DNA of 34,577 nt from Bryobacteraceae bacterium. GTDB taxonomy: Bacteria; Acidobacteriota; Terriglobia; Bryobacterales; Bryobacteraceae. Within the stretch, counting starts at the first letter, position 1. The number at the start of each line of letters is the position of its first letter. The translations under genes and the position numbers were made by a program. The notes beneath the pieces were generated by a model, which saw only the letters and a list, made by a program, of their open reading frames with translations, made no database searches and was not told where the DNA came from. This document shows positions 1-8,370 of the stretch, piece after piece. The stretch spans positions 1-34,577 of the forward strand of contig JANWVO010000033.1 in NCBI GenBank assembly GCA_025056865.1, in the 5' to 3' direction.

Positions 1-361
1 GATGCCGCCGTTGCGGCGCGCCGGCCGCCGCGGCCACGCAACGGAACGTGAGCCGGTCAATCTGCGGGCCACGGACCACCGCGGCAACGGAGCTCAGTGG
101 CGCAGAGAAGCCGTCTCCAGCCCGTCGCGAGGGTTGGCGGAACCCTGCCTCCCAGACGGTACGCTCCGTGGCCTGCCCTCTATTGCATTGATTATAAATG
201 CGTTAGAGTCAACGCCCACCGGAGGCTGCACGCTGCGGTTTCACCTTCCAGGCAGCTGCCGCCCCATAGCATGCTTCCGGGTGCGGATTGAGGTCAGGCC
301 CGCGCAGATATGTTGCTGGATTTGAATATGTTAGGACTGACCCGGGGGCGGGTGAATAGTA
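1..361. other. Left-margin region without a recognisable gene
   Basis: The reading frames here are arginine/proline/serine-rich and look like noise in GC-rich DNA; none matches a family I know. The stretch around 180-360 is visibly more AT-rich than the coding DNA and serves as the upstream region of the receptor gene. A TATAAT hexamer reads on the minus strand at 191-196 and sits inside a short imperfect dyad (185-201). No suitable -35 was found for it, so it is not called as a promoter. Confidence 0.6.
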
Positions 362-390
362 TTGACACACTAGGGCACCCCTAATATACT
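362..390 (+). promoter_or_regulatory. Sigma70-type promoter of the TonB-dependent receptor gene
   Basis: The -35 box TTGACA (362-367) and the -10 box TATACT (385-390) are separated by exactly 17 nt. Transcription should start near 397, giving a leader of roughly 78 nt before the ATG at 475. It is the closest match to the housekeeping consensus that I see in the window and suggests strong constitutive transcription. No clear operator flanks it. Confidence 0.8.
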
Positions 391-474
391 TGGCTAGAGC
401 CATCGTCGCGAACCGTTTCAAAACGTCCGAAGCGGTCGTCATTGAGGGCATTGCTAGAGCGAACAAGGGGTCCA

Positions 475-3400
475 ATGAAAGAGACACTCGAAACTGTCAA
501 CCGTCAGGCCAGGCGGAGTCCGCGCGGCTGGCTCCAGCATGCTGCCCTGTTTGCAGTGGCGGTCCTGCTGTTGTCGGCCTTCGCGGTCCCGGCTCTGGCG
601 CAATACGGCAGCGCGTCCATCAGCGCGACGGTGGTGGACCGCTCCGGCGGCGTGGTGCCCAATGCGAAAGTTGTCCTGAAGAACGAAGAGAGCGGCATCA
701 CCCGCGAGACTGTGACGAACTCCAGCGGCGTGTTCGTCTTCCCGTCGGTGCCGCCGGGGACGTACACGGTGACCGTGTCGTTCACCGGATTGGAGACCTG
801 GGAGCGCAAGGGCATCCTGCTCACCCAGGGCGCGACCGTGACGCTTCCGAACGTGGTTCTTGAAGTCGCCGGCACGCGGCAGGAGATCCAGGTTTCGGAG
901 GCGGCCGAGGTCGTGGTTCCGGTCGACTCCGGACAGGCCAGCCAGACGCTGAACCGCACGATGGTCGAGGATCTGACGATCGTTGGCCGCAACGCTGCCG
1001 AGCTGATCAAGATCATGCGCGGCATGGCGATGACCAGCGGCCTCGGCCAGACGATGTGGAACAGCTACGTCACGGCGACCAACTCCGGCCCGATCGGCGC
1101 GTTCTCCGCCGCCGGCACGCAGCCGAACGGCGCGATGACCATGACTTCGGACGGCGCGAACCTGCTCGACCCGGGCAACCAGGGCACGCAGACGGCCAAC
1201 ATCAACCAGAACCAGGTGCAGGAAGTCACTGTCCTCACCTCCGCCTATGGCGCCGAGTTCGCCAAGGGCCCGGTTACCTTCCAGGCGATCGGCAAGAGCG
1301 GCGGCGCGCAGTTCCACGGCAGCGCGTACCTGTATGCGCGGCACGGGAAATTCAACGCGCTCGACAGCTACCAGAAGAGCCAGGGCATCAAGAAGGAGTC
1401 GCCTGACTTCCAGGTCGACAAATTCTACTACCCCGGCGGCGATCTCGGCGGCCCGATCCTGCTCCCCGGTACGGACTTCAACAAGAACCGGGACAAGCTG
1501 TTCTTTTACACGGCGTACGAGTACATGAAGCAGCAGCCCGTTGGGGATCTGCGCAACTATTTCGTTCCGACCGACGAGATGCTGAAGGGCAACTTCAGCC
1601 GCGAGTACCTCGATACGCTCGGGCCGACTTTCGCCACGGCGCGCAGCCAGGCCTATGCTCTGCCCGGCGGCAACGCGACTTCCCAGGACGGCATCCAGTT
1701 CCCGGGCGGCATGATCCCGCAGAGCCTGTTCGACAAGGACTCGATGGCCTATCTGAAGCTGTTCCCCAAGCCGAACGCCGATCCGCGGACGAACTCGACG
1801 GGATCGAATTACCAGTACCTTGCCAACCCGCCTCAGGACCGCTGGGAGTTCCGCGTCCGCACCGACTACAACATCAGCCAGAACACCAAGCTCTTCTTTA
1901 GCTGGAACCATCAGTCCGAGCTTCAGAAGAACCCGATTTCAATCTGGTGGACCATGCCGAGCGCGCTGCCCTACCCCTCTCCGCAGGACGCGCGGCAGAC
2001 GGCAGACGTGCTCAGCGCCAACCTGGTCCATGTGTTCAGCCCGACCCTGACGAATGAATTCATCTTCGCCAAGGCCCGGTTCCTGAACCCGGTGAAGCTG
2101 GTCAATCCGGATGCCGTCAACCCGGACAAGATCGGCTTCACCATGACCGGACTCTTCAAGAACCCGTTCCTGCCGCAGATCCCCAACACGTATGGCTGGG
2201 GCAACTCGGCGGTCGGCTTCGCCACCTACCCGTACGGTGCTCCCTGGCCTGCGGGCGGCGCGAACGCGTTCGGCAAGCTGTCTGATACGCCGAACATCTC
2301 CAACAACCTGACCAAGCTGTGGGGCACCCACACGCTAAAGACTGGCTTCTATTGGGATTTTGCCCGCAACAACCAGACCGGCGGCGGCTTTGACATGACG
2401 ACGCAGGGCGGTGCGGCCTTCGAAAACTGGGGCGCGCGCAGCACCGGCAACCCGCTCGCTGACTGGATCACCGGCCGCATTACCCAGTTCGGCCAGATGC
2501 AGAACGCGCCAGTGACTGACTTCAAGTACTACACGTGGGCGTTCTATGTCAGCGATCAGTGGAAGGTCACCCGCAGGCTCACGCTGACGTTGGGCATGCG
2601 CTTCGAGCACCTCGGCAACTGGGTGCCGCTGGGCGATCACCCAGGCCTCGCCGTCTGGGATCCGGCGCGTTATGACAATACCTCCAACGCGAAGTCCTGG
2701 ACGGGCCACGTCTGGCACGCCATCGACAAGTCGATTCCGAAGTCGGGCTGGCCCTCGAGGACGCTGTTCCCCGAGCCGCGCTTCGGCTTCGCTTACGACC
2801 TGTTCGGCGACGGCAAGACCGTGTTGCGCGGCGGCGCCGGCCTGTACCGCTACCAGATCGCTTACAACTCGGTCAGCGGCCAGGCCTACAGTGCTCCGCT
2901 GGACATCCCGCAGTACACGACGGTCTGGGGCTGCTGCGTGGGCTGGCACCAGTTCAGGCAGTATTCGCCCGCTCTCGGGCCGTCCGGCCTTGGATCGAGC
3001 GTCGCGCCCCTGAAGAAAGGCGACGACCGCGTGCCTTACACCTGGACCTACAACTTCACCATCTCGCGCCGCCTGCCGTGGCGCAGCGTGGCGGAGTTCC
3101 AGTATCAGGGCAACCGCAGCGAAGACATGCTGATCCGCGGCGCGCTCACCAACATCAACGCGATCCCGTTCCGGGCTTTCTTCGGCCCGAACCCGCGGAC
3201 CGGCCAGATCCTCGATCCTTCCTCGTCGGACTTCCCGGTCAACGACTACCGTCCGCTGGCCAACTACAGCAACGTCGAGTTGATCAGCCACGGCAGCTAC
3301 TCGCGCTACAACGCGTTCATCGCCACCTGGCAGAAGCAGTCCGGCCGCGTCACCTTCACCACGAACTACACCTTTTCCAAGGTGCTGGGCGTGCGTGACA

Positions 3401-4095
3401 ACGTGTCGGACAACGGCGCCAGCGCTGGCGCCACGCTGTGGCCCTTCGGCCTGAAGGAAAACTACGGCGTGCTGAGCTGGGACCGCACGCACATCTTCAA
3501 TGCCGCTTACGTGGTCAACCTGCCCAACGTCTCCACCAAGAACAAGTTCTATGGCGGAGTCGTGAACGGGTGGACCATCAGCGGCATCACGCAGATGCAG
3601 AGCGGCGCGCCCATCCAGCCGAACACCGGCGGCACCCTGAACGCGCTGTGGCCGAGCAACTTCACCAACCAGAACCAGCTCGGCACCAACTCCGTCACGC
3701 TGGTTCCCAAGGTGATCTGCGACCCGCGCAAGAACCTGCCTGACGGGCATTACTTCAACCCGGCCTGCTTCGCCCCGCCGCCGGGCAACGGGTTGAACGG
3801 CGACCTGATCTGGCCGTACATCAAGGGGCCCGCGTTCTTCAACAGCGACCTCGCGATGTACAAGACGTTCAGCATCAACGAACGCCACAAGATCCAGTTC
3901 CGGTTCTCGGCGTTCAACTGGTTGAACCACCCGCTGCCGCAGCTCGGCAGGGCCGGCAACCAGGACATCCAGCTGAACTTCACCACGCCTACAGGCCAGC
4001 TCGCGCAGACCAACCAGAACCGGATCACCAGCGGCAAGCCATTGCATACGGTCGGCCGCCGGGTGACGGAGTTCACGCTCAAGTACACCTTCTGA
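475..4095 (+). CDS. TonB-dependent receptor, Oar-like, with carboxypeptidase-regulatory-like N-terminal domain
   Basis: This encodes an outer-membrane protein of about 1206 residues, typical of the very large acidobacterial Oar-like TonB-dependent receptors. A basic N-terminus and hydrophobic stretch end in ALA/Q at residues 40-43, a signal-peptidase I site. Residues 45-130 form a CarboxypepD_reg-like beta-sandwich (GGVVPNAKVVLKN, then SVPPGTYTVTVSFTG). A plug-like region with NGAMTMTSDGANLLDPGNQ follows, then a long aromatic-rich beta-barrel. The chain ends in LKYTF with a C-terminal Phe, the usual outer-membrane sorting signal. I chose ATG 475 because AAGGGG lies 4 nt upstream and the signal peptide begins there; a TTG at 442 would only add 11 residues. 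The substrate cannot be read from sequence; in this phylum such receptors are usually assumed to take up oligosaccharides or other large organic ligands. A strong promoter precedes the gene and a terminator follows it. Confidence 0.93.
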   Translation: MKETLETVNRQARRSPRGWLQHAALFAVAVLLLSAFAVPALAQYGSASISATVVDRSGGVVPNAKVVLKNEESGITRETVTNSSGVFVFPSVPPGTYTVTVSFTGLETWERKGILLTQGATVTLPNVVLEVAGTRQEIQVSEAAEVVVPVDSGQASQTLNRTMVEDLTIVGRNAAELIKIMRGMAMTSGLGQTMWNSYVTATNSGPIGAFSAAGTQPNGAMTMTSDGANLLDPGNQGTQTANINQNQVQEVTVLTSAYGAEFAKGPVTFQAIGKSGGAQFHGSAYLYARHGKFNALDSYQKSQGIKKESPDFQVDKFYYPGGDLGGPILLPGTDFNKNRDKLFFYTAYEYMKQQPVGDLRNYFVPTDEMLKGNFSREYLDTLGPTFATARSQAYALPGGNATSQDGIQFPGGMIPQSLFDKDSMAYLKLFPKPNADPRTNSTGSNYQYLANPPQDRWEFRVRTDYNISQNTKLFFSWNHQSELQKNPISIWWTMPSALPYPSPQDARQTADVLSANLVHVFSPTLTNEFIFAKARFLNPVKLVNPDAVNPDKIGFTMTGLFKNPFLPQIPNTYGWGNSAVGFATYPYGAPWPAGGANAFGKLSDTPNISNNLTKLWGTHTLKTGFYWDFARNNQTGGGFDMTTQGGAAFENWGARSTGNPLADWITGRITQFGQMQNAPVTDFKYYTWAFYVSDQWKVTRRLTLTLGMRFEHLGNWVPLGDHPGLAVWDPARYDNTSNAKSWTGHVWHAIDKSIPKSGWPSRTLFPEPRFGFAYDLFGDGKTVLRGGAGLYRYQIAYNSVSGQAYSAPLDIPQYTTVWGCCVGWHQFRQYSPALGPSGLGSSVAPLKKGDDRVPYTWTYNFTISRRLPWRSVAEFQYQGNRSEDMLIRGALTNINAIPFRAFFGPNPRTGQILDPSSSDFPVNDYRPLANYSNVELISHGSYSRYNAFIATWQKQSGRVTFTTNYTFSKVLGVRDNVSDNGASAGATLWPFGLKENYGVLSWDRTHIFNAAYVVNLPNVSTKNKFYGGVVNGWTISGITQMQSGAPIQPNTGGTLNALWPSNFTNQNQLGTNSVTLVPKVICDPRKNLPDGHYFNPACFAPPPGNGLNGDLIWPYIKGPAFFNSDLAMYKTFSINERHKIQFRFSAFNWLNHPLPQLGRAGNQDIQLNFTTPTGQLAQTNQNRITSGKPLHTVGRRVTEFTLKYTF

Positions 4096-4120
4096 GCGGA
4101 CTCTGAAGCGTTCGAAGACA

Positions 4121-4150
4121 GGGGACGCCTGCGGGCGTCCCCTCTTTTTT
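4121..4150 (+). terminator. Rho-independent terminator after the receptor gene
   Basis: A perfect 9-bp GC-rich stem (GGGGACGCC at 4121-4129 with GGCGTCCCC at 4134-4142) has a TGCG tetraloop and is followed by TC and six T residues (4145-4150). The stem starts 25 nt after the receptor stop. The next gene's ATG (4157) comes 6 nt after the T-run, so that gene either depends on read-through or starts without a normal leader. Confidence 0.93.
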
Positions 4151-4156
4151 GTTCGA

Positions 4157-5851
4157 ATGGAACCCATGAGGCCACCGATCTTCCCGAGCGCATTGGCGGC
4201 GGCTGCGGCGCTTGCGGCGTGGAGCCTGTGGCCGCATCCCGGCACTGGCCTGCTGGCCGGCCAGGCCTCCGCGGCGATCCGCTTTGCTCACGCCTCCATC
4301 GATTTCCGGCTGGAGCACGGCGAGGTGAAGCCCCGCCGCGTGCCCGCCACCATGGCCGGTGGCGTGGCCGTCTTTGACTACAACCGCGACGGCCGCCCGG
4401 ACATCTTCTTCACCAACGGCGCCAACCTCGAAACGTTGCGGAAGGACGACCCGAAATACCGCAACCGGCTGTTCCGCAACGAAGGGGGTGGCCGGTTCAC
4501 CGACGTCACCGCGCAGGCGGGCCTGGCAGGAACGTGGTACAGCCACTGCGCCGCCGTGGCCGACTACGACAACGACGGCTGGCCCGACCTCTTTGTCGGC
4601 GGCGTCCATCACAACACGCTCTACCGCAACAACGGAGACGGCACCTTCTCCGACGTGACGGAGAAGGCCGGCATCCGCAATCAGCCGGACCCGGAATTCG
4701 GCCCCCTGTGGGCCATCGGCGGCGTGTGGGTGGACGTGAACGCGGACGGCCTGCTCGACCTCTTCGTCGTCAACTACCTCCAGTGGGATTCCAGGACGGA
4801 GCCGCTCTGCGAGTACAAAGGCGAAAGCGACTATTGCAGTCCGCGGATGTACAAGGGCACGCCCAACCAGCTTTACCTGAACCGCGGCGGCGGCCGGTTC
4901 GAGGACGTCTCCGCCGCCTGGGGGATCCGCGCGAAAGTCGGCAAGGGAATGGGCGGCGCCATGGCCGACTTCGACGGTGACGGGCGGCCGGATATTTTCG
5001 TCACCAACGACTACCTGTACAACTTCCTTTTCCACCATAAGGGAGACCGTTTCGAGGAAATTGCCTTTCAATCCGGGGTCGCATTGGCTGAAGACGGCCT
5101 CTTTATTTCAGGAATGGGAACGGATTTCCGCGATTTTGACAATGACGGGATTCCGGATATCGTCTTCGCCGCGCTCCAGCGCCAGACGTTTCCCCTGTTC
5201 CGCGGGCTCGGCGCGAAGGGCTTCACGGAAGTGACATCGGCCACGGGCCTGCGCGAGCTGGTGATGCAGATGGCCGGCTTCGGCGTCGGATTCGTCGATT
5301 TCGACAACGACGGCTGGAAGGACCTCTTCGTCTCCCGCGGCGACGTGCTGGCGCGCCCGCTGCCGGGCAACGTGGTCGAGCAGCACAACTCCGTCTTTCG
5401 CAATCTCGGCCCGAAGCGCGGCTGGCAGGCGCTGACAGGAGAAGCCGGACTCGATGCCGTGCCGCCCGCACGCCACCGCGGCCTCGCGTTCGGAGATCTC
5501 GACTCCGACGGGCGCATGGACGCCGTCGTCACCGCCCTTGCCGCGCCGGCCGAAATCTGGCTGAACCGTTCCCCCGGTGCGGGCCACTGGCTGGCGTTCG
5601 AGCTGGAGGGAACCAGGAGCAACCGCGACGGCATCGGCGCCGTGATCCGCGTCGACACGCCTTCCGGCCCGCAGTGGAACCACATGACCACCAGCCTCGG
5701 CTACGCATCGTCCAGCCACGGCCCTGTCCGCTTCGGCCTTGGACCGCACGAGAAAGCGTTGAAAGCGGAAATCCGCTGGCCGTCTGGAAAGGTGCAGACG
5801 CTCGACAACCTGGCAGCGGATCGGATCCATCGCGTCCGGGAGCCGGATTGA
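4157..5851 (+). CDS. Secreted FG-GAP/VCBS repeat protein with C-terminal ASPIC/UnbV domain (CRTAC1-like)
   Basis: This 564-residue protein carries seven calcium-binding-type repeats of the DxDxDGxxD kind, at about residues 73-82, 136-145, 192-201, 271-280, 326-335, 381-390 and 447-456 (for example DYDNDGWPDLF and DFDGDGRPDIF). Such repeats build a seven-bladed beta-propeller of the integrin-alpha type. Residues about 475-550 form an ASPIC/UnbV domain (RDGIGAVIRV ... ASSSHGPVRFGLG ... WPSGKVQTL). An alanine-rich hydrophobic N-terminus suggests export. The family is abundant in Acidobacteria and Planctomycetes; its biochemical role is mostly unknown, with surface adhesion or carbohydrate binding proposed. 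The start could be ATG 4157 or ATG 4166. Neither has a convincing Shine-Dalgarno, and the preceding terminator ends at 4150. Confidence 0.9.
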   Translation: MEPMRPPIFPSALAAAAALAAWSLWPHPGTGLLAGQASAAIRFAHASIDFRLEHGEVKPRRVPATMAGGVAVFDYNRDGRPDIFFTNGANLETLRKDDPKYRNRLFRNEGGGRFTDVTAQAGLAGTWYSHCAAVADYDNDGWPDLFVGGVHHNTLYRNNGDGTFSDVTEKAGIRNQPDPEFGPLWAIGGVWVDVNADGLLDLFVVNYLQWDSRTEPLCEYKGESDYCSPRMYKGTPNQLYLNRGGGRFEDVSAAWGIRAKVGKGMGGAMADFDGDGRPDIFVTNDYLYNFLFHHKGDRFEEIAFQSGVALAEDGLFISGMGTDFRDFDNDGIPDIVFAALQRQTFPLFRGLGAKGFTEVTSATGLRELVMQMAGFGVGFVDFDNDGWKDLFVSRGDVLARPLPGNVVEQHNSVFRNLGPKRGWQALTGEAGLDAVPPARHRGLAFGDLDSDGRMDAVVTALAAPAEIWLNRSPGAGHWLAFELEGTRSNRDGIGAVIRVDTPSGPQWNHMTTSLGYASSSHGPVRFGLGPHEKALKAEIRWPSGKVQTLDNLAADRIHRVREPD

Positions 5852-6059
5852 GGCGGCGGCGCTTCCGCAATCCGTATAGGGAAGCTTCGCGGCCCGCGCC
5901 GCCTGGCCAGCGGAAGAGGAGGATTGCCGCGGAAAATCGGGCGGAAGTCTGCGTCGCTTGCGGCGGGCTTTGCCCGGCTGCTGCAGCCGCTACGATACAA
6001 TCAACTCGAGAGGTGGACAGGCAGGCCTGGGTTTTCTCAACTGAACAAGTGAACACGCC

Positions 6060-8222
6060 ATGAGTTGTTCCAGCCCATTGGAGCCAATACCAGAAACTGC
6101 CCTTCCGGCCTGCGACGTCATAATTCCTGTCTACAACCAGCCGCATTGGGTAGTCCGCTGCGTCCGGGAGTTGTTCCGGAACACGCCCAGGGACGCCCTG
6201 GGCGAGGTTTTCCTCGTCGACGACGGCAGCGGCGAGTCCACGAAGCAGCGCCTTGGCCAGCTTGCGGAGCAGTTCAACCAGGTGCGGCTGCTGCGGCACG
6301 AGCAGCGCATGGGATTCGCCGAGGCTGTCAACACTGCGCTGGCCCGCTCGAGCGCACCCTATGTCCTGCTGCTCAACAGTGACTGTCTGCTGACGCCGCG
6401 GGCCATCCCCAAGCTGGTCGACCACTGCCGAAGGGAAGCGTCCATCGGCCTCGTCTCGCCGCTGTCGAACAACTCCCCGCCGCTCACGGTTCCCATGCCG
6501 GAGGGCTTCAACTTCCACAGGATGAATGTGCTGCTGGAGAGCCGGCTGGCGGGTAGGTGGATGGACGCATGCACGATCGTGGGCAATGCCCTGCTGCTGA
6601 CGCGCGAGTGCCTGCAGGCGGTCGGGCCCTTCCGGCAATGGCACGGATTCGGCTATGGGGAGGAGACCGATTACCAGTTCCGCGCTGCCGAGCGCGGATT
6701 CCGCTCGGTAGCGGCTCTGGATACTTACGTGTACCACGCCGGAAACCAGAGTTTTGCCGCCGATCCTGCCGCGGCCTCCACCCGGCTCCTGAATCAGCGC
6801 GAATTCTTCGAGCGCTGGGGGAAAGCTTACAAGGAACTGGCATCGCGGGTGCCCCCGGAGGCGCCGGCCGAGGAGGCCCGGCGGGCTTTGCAGTCCGAGC
6901 AGGGGCCCTTGCGGGGGTCGATGATGTTCGTGCTGCCCACGCTCGACGACCGGATCGGCGGCACGCACACCGTCGCCGATCTTTGCAATGCGGCGGCGCT
7001 GGAAGGTCTGGATTTCCAGCTTGCGACGCTGCGCAGCGCCGACCGCATTTTCTGGAATCTGCCGCTGTATTTCTCGCCAATTGCGTTTCCATCGATAGAA
7101 AAATTCCTCCGGGATTCTCGCTTCCATCCGTCAGTATTGGTTGCGACTTCCTGGGATACCGTAGCCCCGGTGATGCTGCGCAGCGCGTTGGAGAAGCGGC
7201 CCTGGATTTACTTCGTGCAGGGATACGAGAGCTACTTCGAGGACGGGAGGGCCTTCGTGCCGTTTCTGGAGACATTGAAGGCCGCCGAAGAAGTGCTCAC
7301 CACGTCAGCCTGGCTGAGGGAAATGGCTTCCCGCCATTGCCGCCCGCCGATCCGGATTCTCCCGATCGGTTTCGACGATGCGGTTTTCTTTCCGCGTTCT
7401 GGAACCGCGGAGCAGAAAAAAATCCGCGTCTGCGCCATGGCCCGGGGCAGCCTGGCCAAAGGCCAGCCCTTCCTGCTGGAAATCCTCGACCGGCTTTCGC
7501 CGCACCGGGAGCGCGTCGAGGCGGTTCTTTTCCATCCGCCCGAACTGCAGATCCCGTCCTCGTGGGAAGGATTCTGCGAGAAACGGCCCCTGCCGGTGCT
7601 CCGGCCCGAGCTGGCCGAGATCCTCCGCAACAGCGACGTCTTCCTCGACACGTCCCTTTATGAGGGCTTCGGCCTGGCGCCGCTGGAAGCGATGGCCTCC
7701 GGTTGCGTGGTGGTTGCCTCCTCCTCGGGGGGAGTGAGCGAATACATCGAGGATGGCGTCAACGCGATTCTTATCCGGGAAGTGAACCAGCCACAGGCCT
7801 ATGTCGAGCAGGTGCTGAAGCTGGAGCAAGACCGCGCACGGCTCGGGAGAATCCGGAAGGCGGCGCTGGAAACGGCCGCGCGATTCCGGGGTTCGGAGCG
7901 GTATGCAGACGCCGTGCGAATGCTCGCGGAGCGCGGAGCGGAGGCAGCCGAAAGCCGCCCCAGTTCGCAGCGCGCCGGAGCTTCCGGGCTGAAGCGGCTC
8001 GTCCGGGCTTTCGACATGCTCCGGACGGACTTCGTCGGCATGGACGCCGGACAAAGCGCGGTAGGACTGGAGGCTCGGGTCAGCCGCCTGGAAGCCACCG
8101 TGGACGAGATTCTTACCAGCAGGATCTGGCGCACGTTGCGGGCCGTCGGCGGCGTTCTGCTGACGTTAGCAGGAGTGGCTGGCAAGATTCGGAGCCGGCT
8201 GGGGCTGATGGGTTCGCGCTAA
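6060..8222 (+). CDS. Bifunctional glycosyltransferase: GT2 domain fused to a GT4-like domain
   Basis: This is a 720-residue cytoplasmic enzyme. Residues 18-250 are a GT-A fold GT2 domain: the IIPVYNQ strand, DDGS at 54-57, NSD at 106-108 in the DXD position, and GYGEETD at 198-204 as the acceptor/base loop. Residues 288-640 are a GT-B, GT4-like domain with a Rossmann entry (MMFVLPTLDDRIGGTH) and an E-x7-E motif at Glu535/Glu543 (EGFGLAPLE). The C-terminus (about 650-720) has a short heptad region followed by SRIWRTLR and a hydrophobic segment, a tail I know from modular O-antigen and capsule glycosyltransferases. The natural reading is that it adds two sugars in surface glycan assembly. A TACAAT hexamer (5996-6001) lies in the 208-bp upstream spacer without a good -35. 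The gene is followed 148 bp later by another glycosyltransferase. Donor and acceptor cannot be inferred. Confidence 0.9.
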   Translation: MSCSSPLEPIPETALPACDVIIPVYNQPHWVVRCVRELFRNTPRDALGEVFLVDDGSGESTKQRLGQLAEQFNQVRLLRHEQRMGFAEAVNTALARSSAPYVLLLNSDCLLTPRAIPKLVDHCRREASIGLVSPLSNNSPPLTVPMPEGFNFHRMNVLLESRLAGRWMDACTIVGNALLLTRECLQAVGPFRQWHGFGYGEETDYQFRAAERGFRSVAALDTYVYHAGNQSFAADPAAASTRLLNQREFFERWGKAYKELASRVPPEAPAEEARRALQSEQGPLRGSMMFVLPTLDDRIGGTHTVADLCNAAALEGLDFQLATLRSADRIFWNLPLYFSPIAFPSIEKFLRDSRFHPSVLVATSWDTVAPVMLRSALEKRPWIYFVQGYESYFEDGRAFVPFLETLKAAEEVLTTSAWLREMASRHCRPPIRILPIGFDDAVFFPRSGTAEQKKIRVCAMARGSLAKGQPFLLEILDRLSPHRERVEAVLFHPPELQIPSSWEGFCEKRPLPVLRPELAEILRNSDVFLDTSLYEGFGLAPLEAMASGCVVVASSSGGVSEYIEDGVNAILIREVNQPQAYVEQVLKLEQDRARLGRIRKAALETAARFRGSERYADAVRMLAERGAEAAESRPSSQRAGASGLKRLVRAFDMLRTDFVGMDAGQSAVGLEARVSRLEATVDEILTSRIWRTLRAVGGVLLTLAGVAGKIRSRLGLMGSR

Positions 8223-8357
8223 TGGGAGCCGCCTGTCGATTCGCCCCCCCGAAACCGTCCGTGCCAGGATGGACGTGCCGGTCCAAGCCTTGCAGCGCAG
8301 ATGGGACCCGTGGAGGCAGCGCAGCAGCCCTTCTCGTCAGGAAGCAGGCTGGGGTCT

Positions 8358-8364
8358 GAAGGAG
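8358..8364 (+). promoter_or_regulatory. Ribosome-binding site that decides the start of the second glycosyltransferase
   Basis: GAAGGAG lies exactly 6 nt upstream of an in-frame GTG at 8371. The alternative ATG at 8269 has no usable Shine-Dalgarno, and the 34 residues it would add are rich in Arg, Trp, Gln and Ser and do not resemble the family. I therefore place the start at 8371. Confidence 0.75.
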
Positions 8365-8370
8365 CGCTTT

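Noticed and set aside
191-196. TATAAT on the minus strand as a divergent promoter
   Set aside because: The only TTGACT nearby is 10 nt away, too close for a -35, and no minus-strand gene follows within the window.
209-487. Minus-strand frame of 92 codons in the receptor upstream region
   Set aside because: It covers the promoter and the start of the receptor gene, has no ribosome-binding site and no family resemblance.
4151-4158. GTTCGAAT resembling a tRNA T-arm
   Set aside because: It directly follows a terminator and no acceptor, D- or anticodon-arm can be drawn around it.
2335-4245. Minus-strand open frame of 636 codons under the receptor gene
   Set aside because: It is Val/Arg/Glu-rich with no recognisable domain and lies fully antisense to a receptor with clear family features, promoter and terminator.
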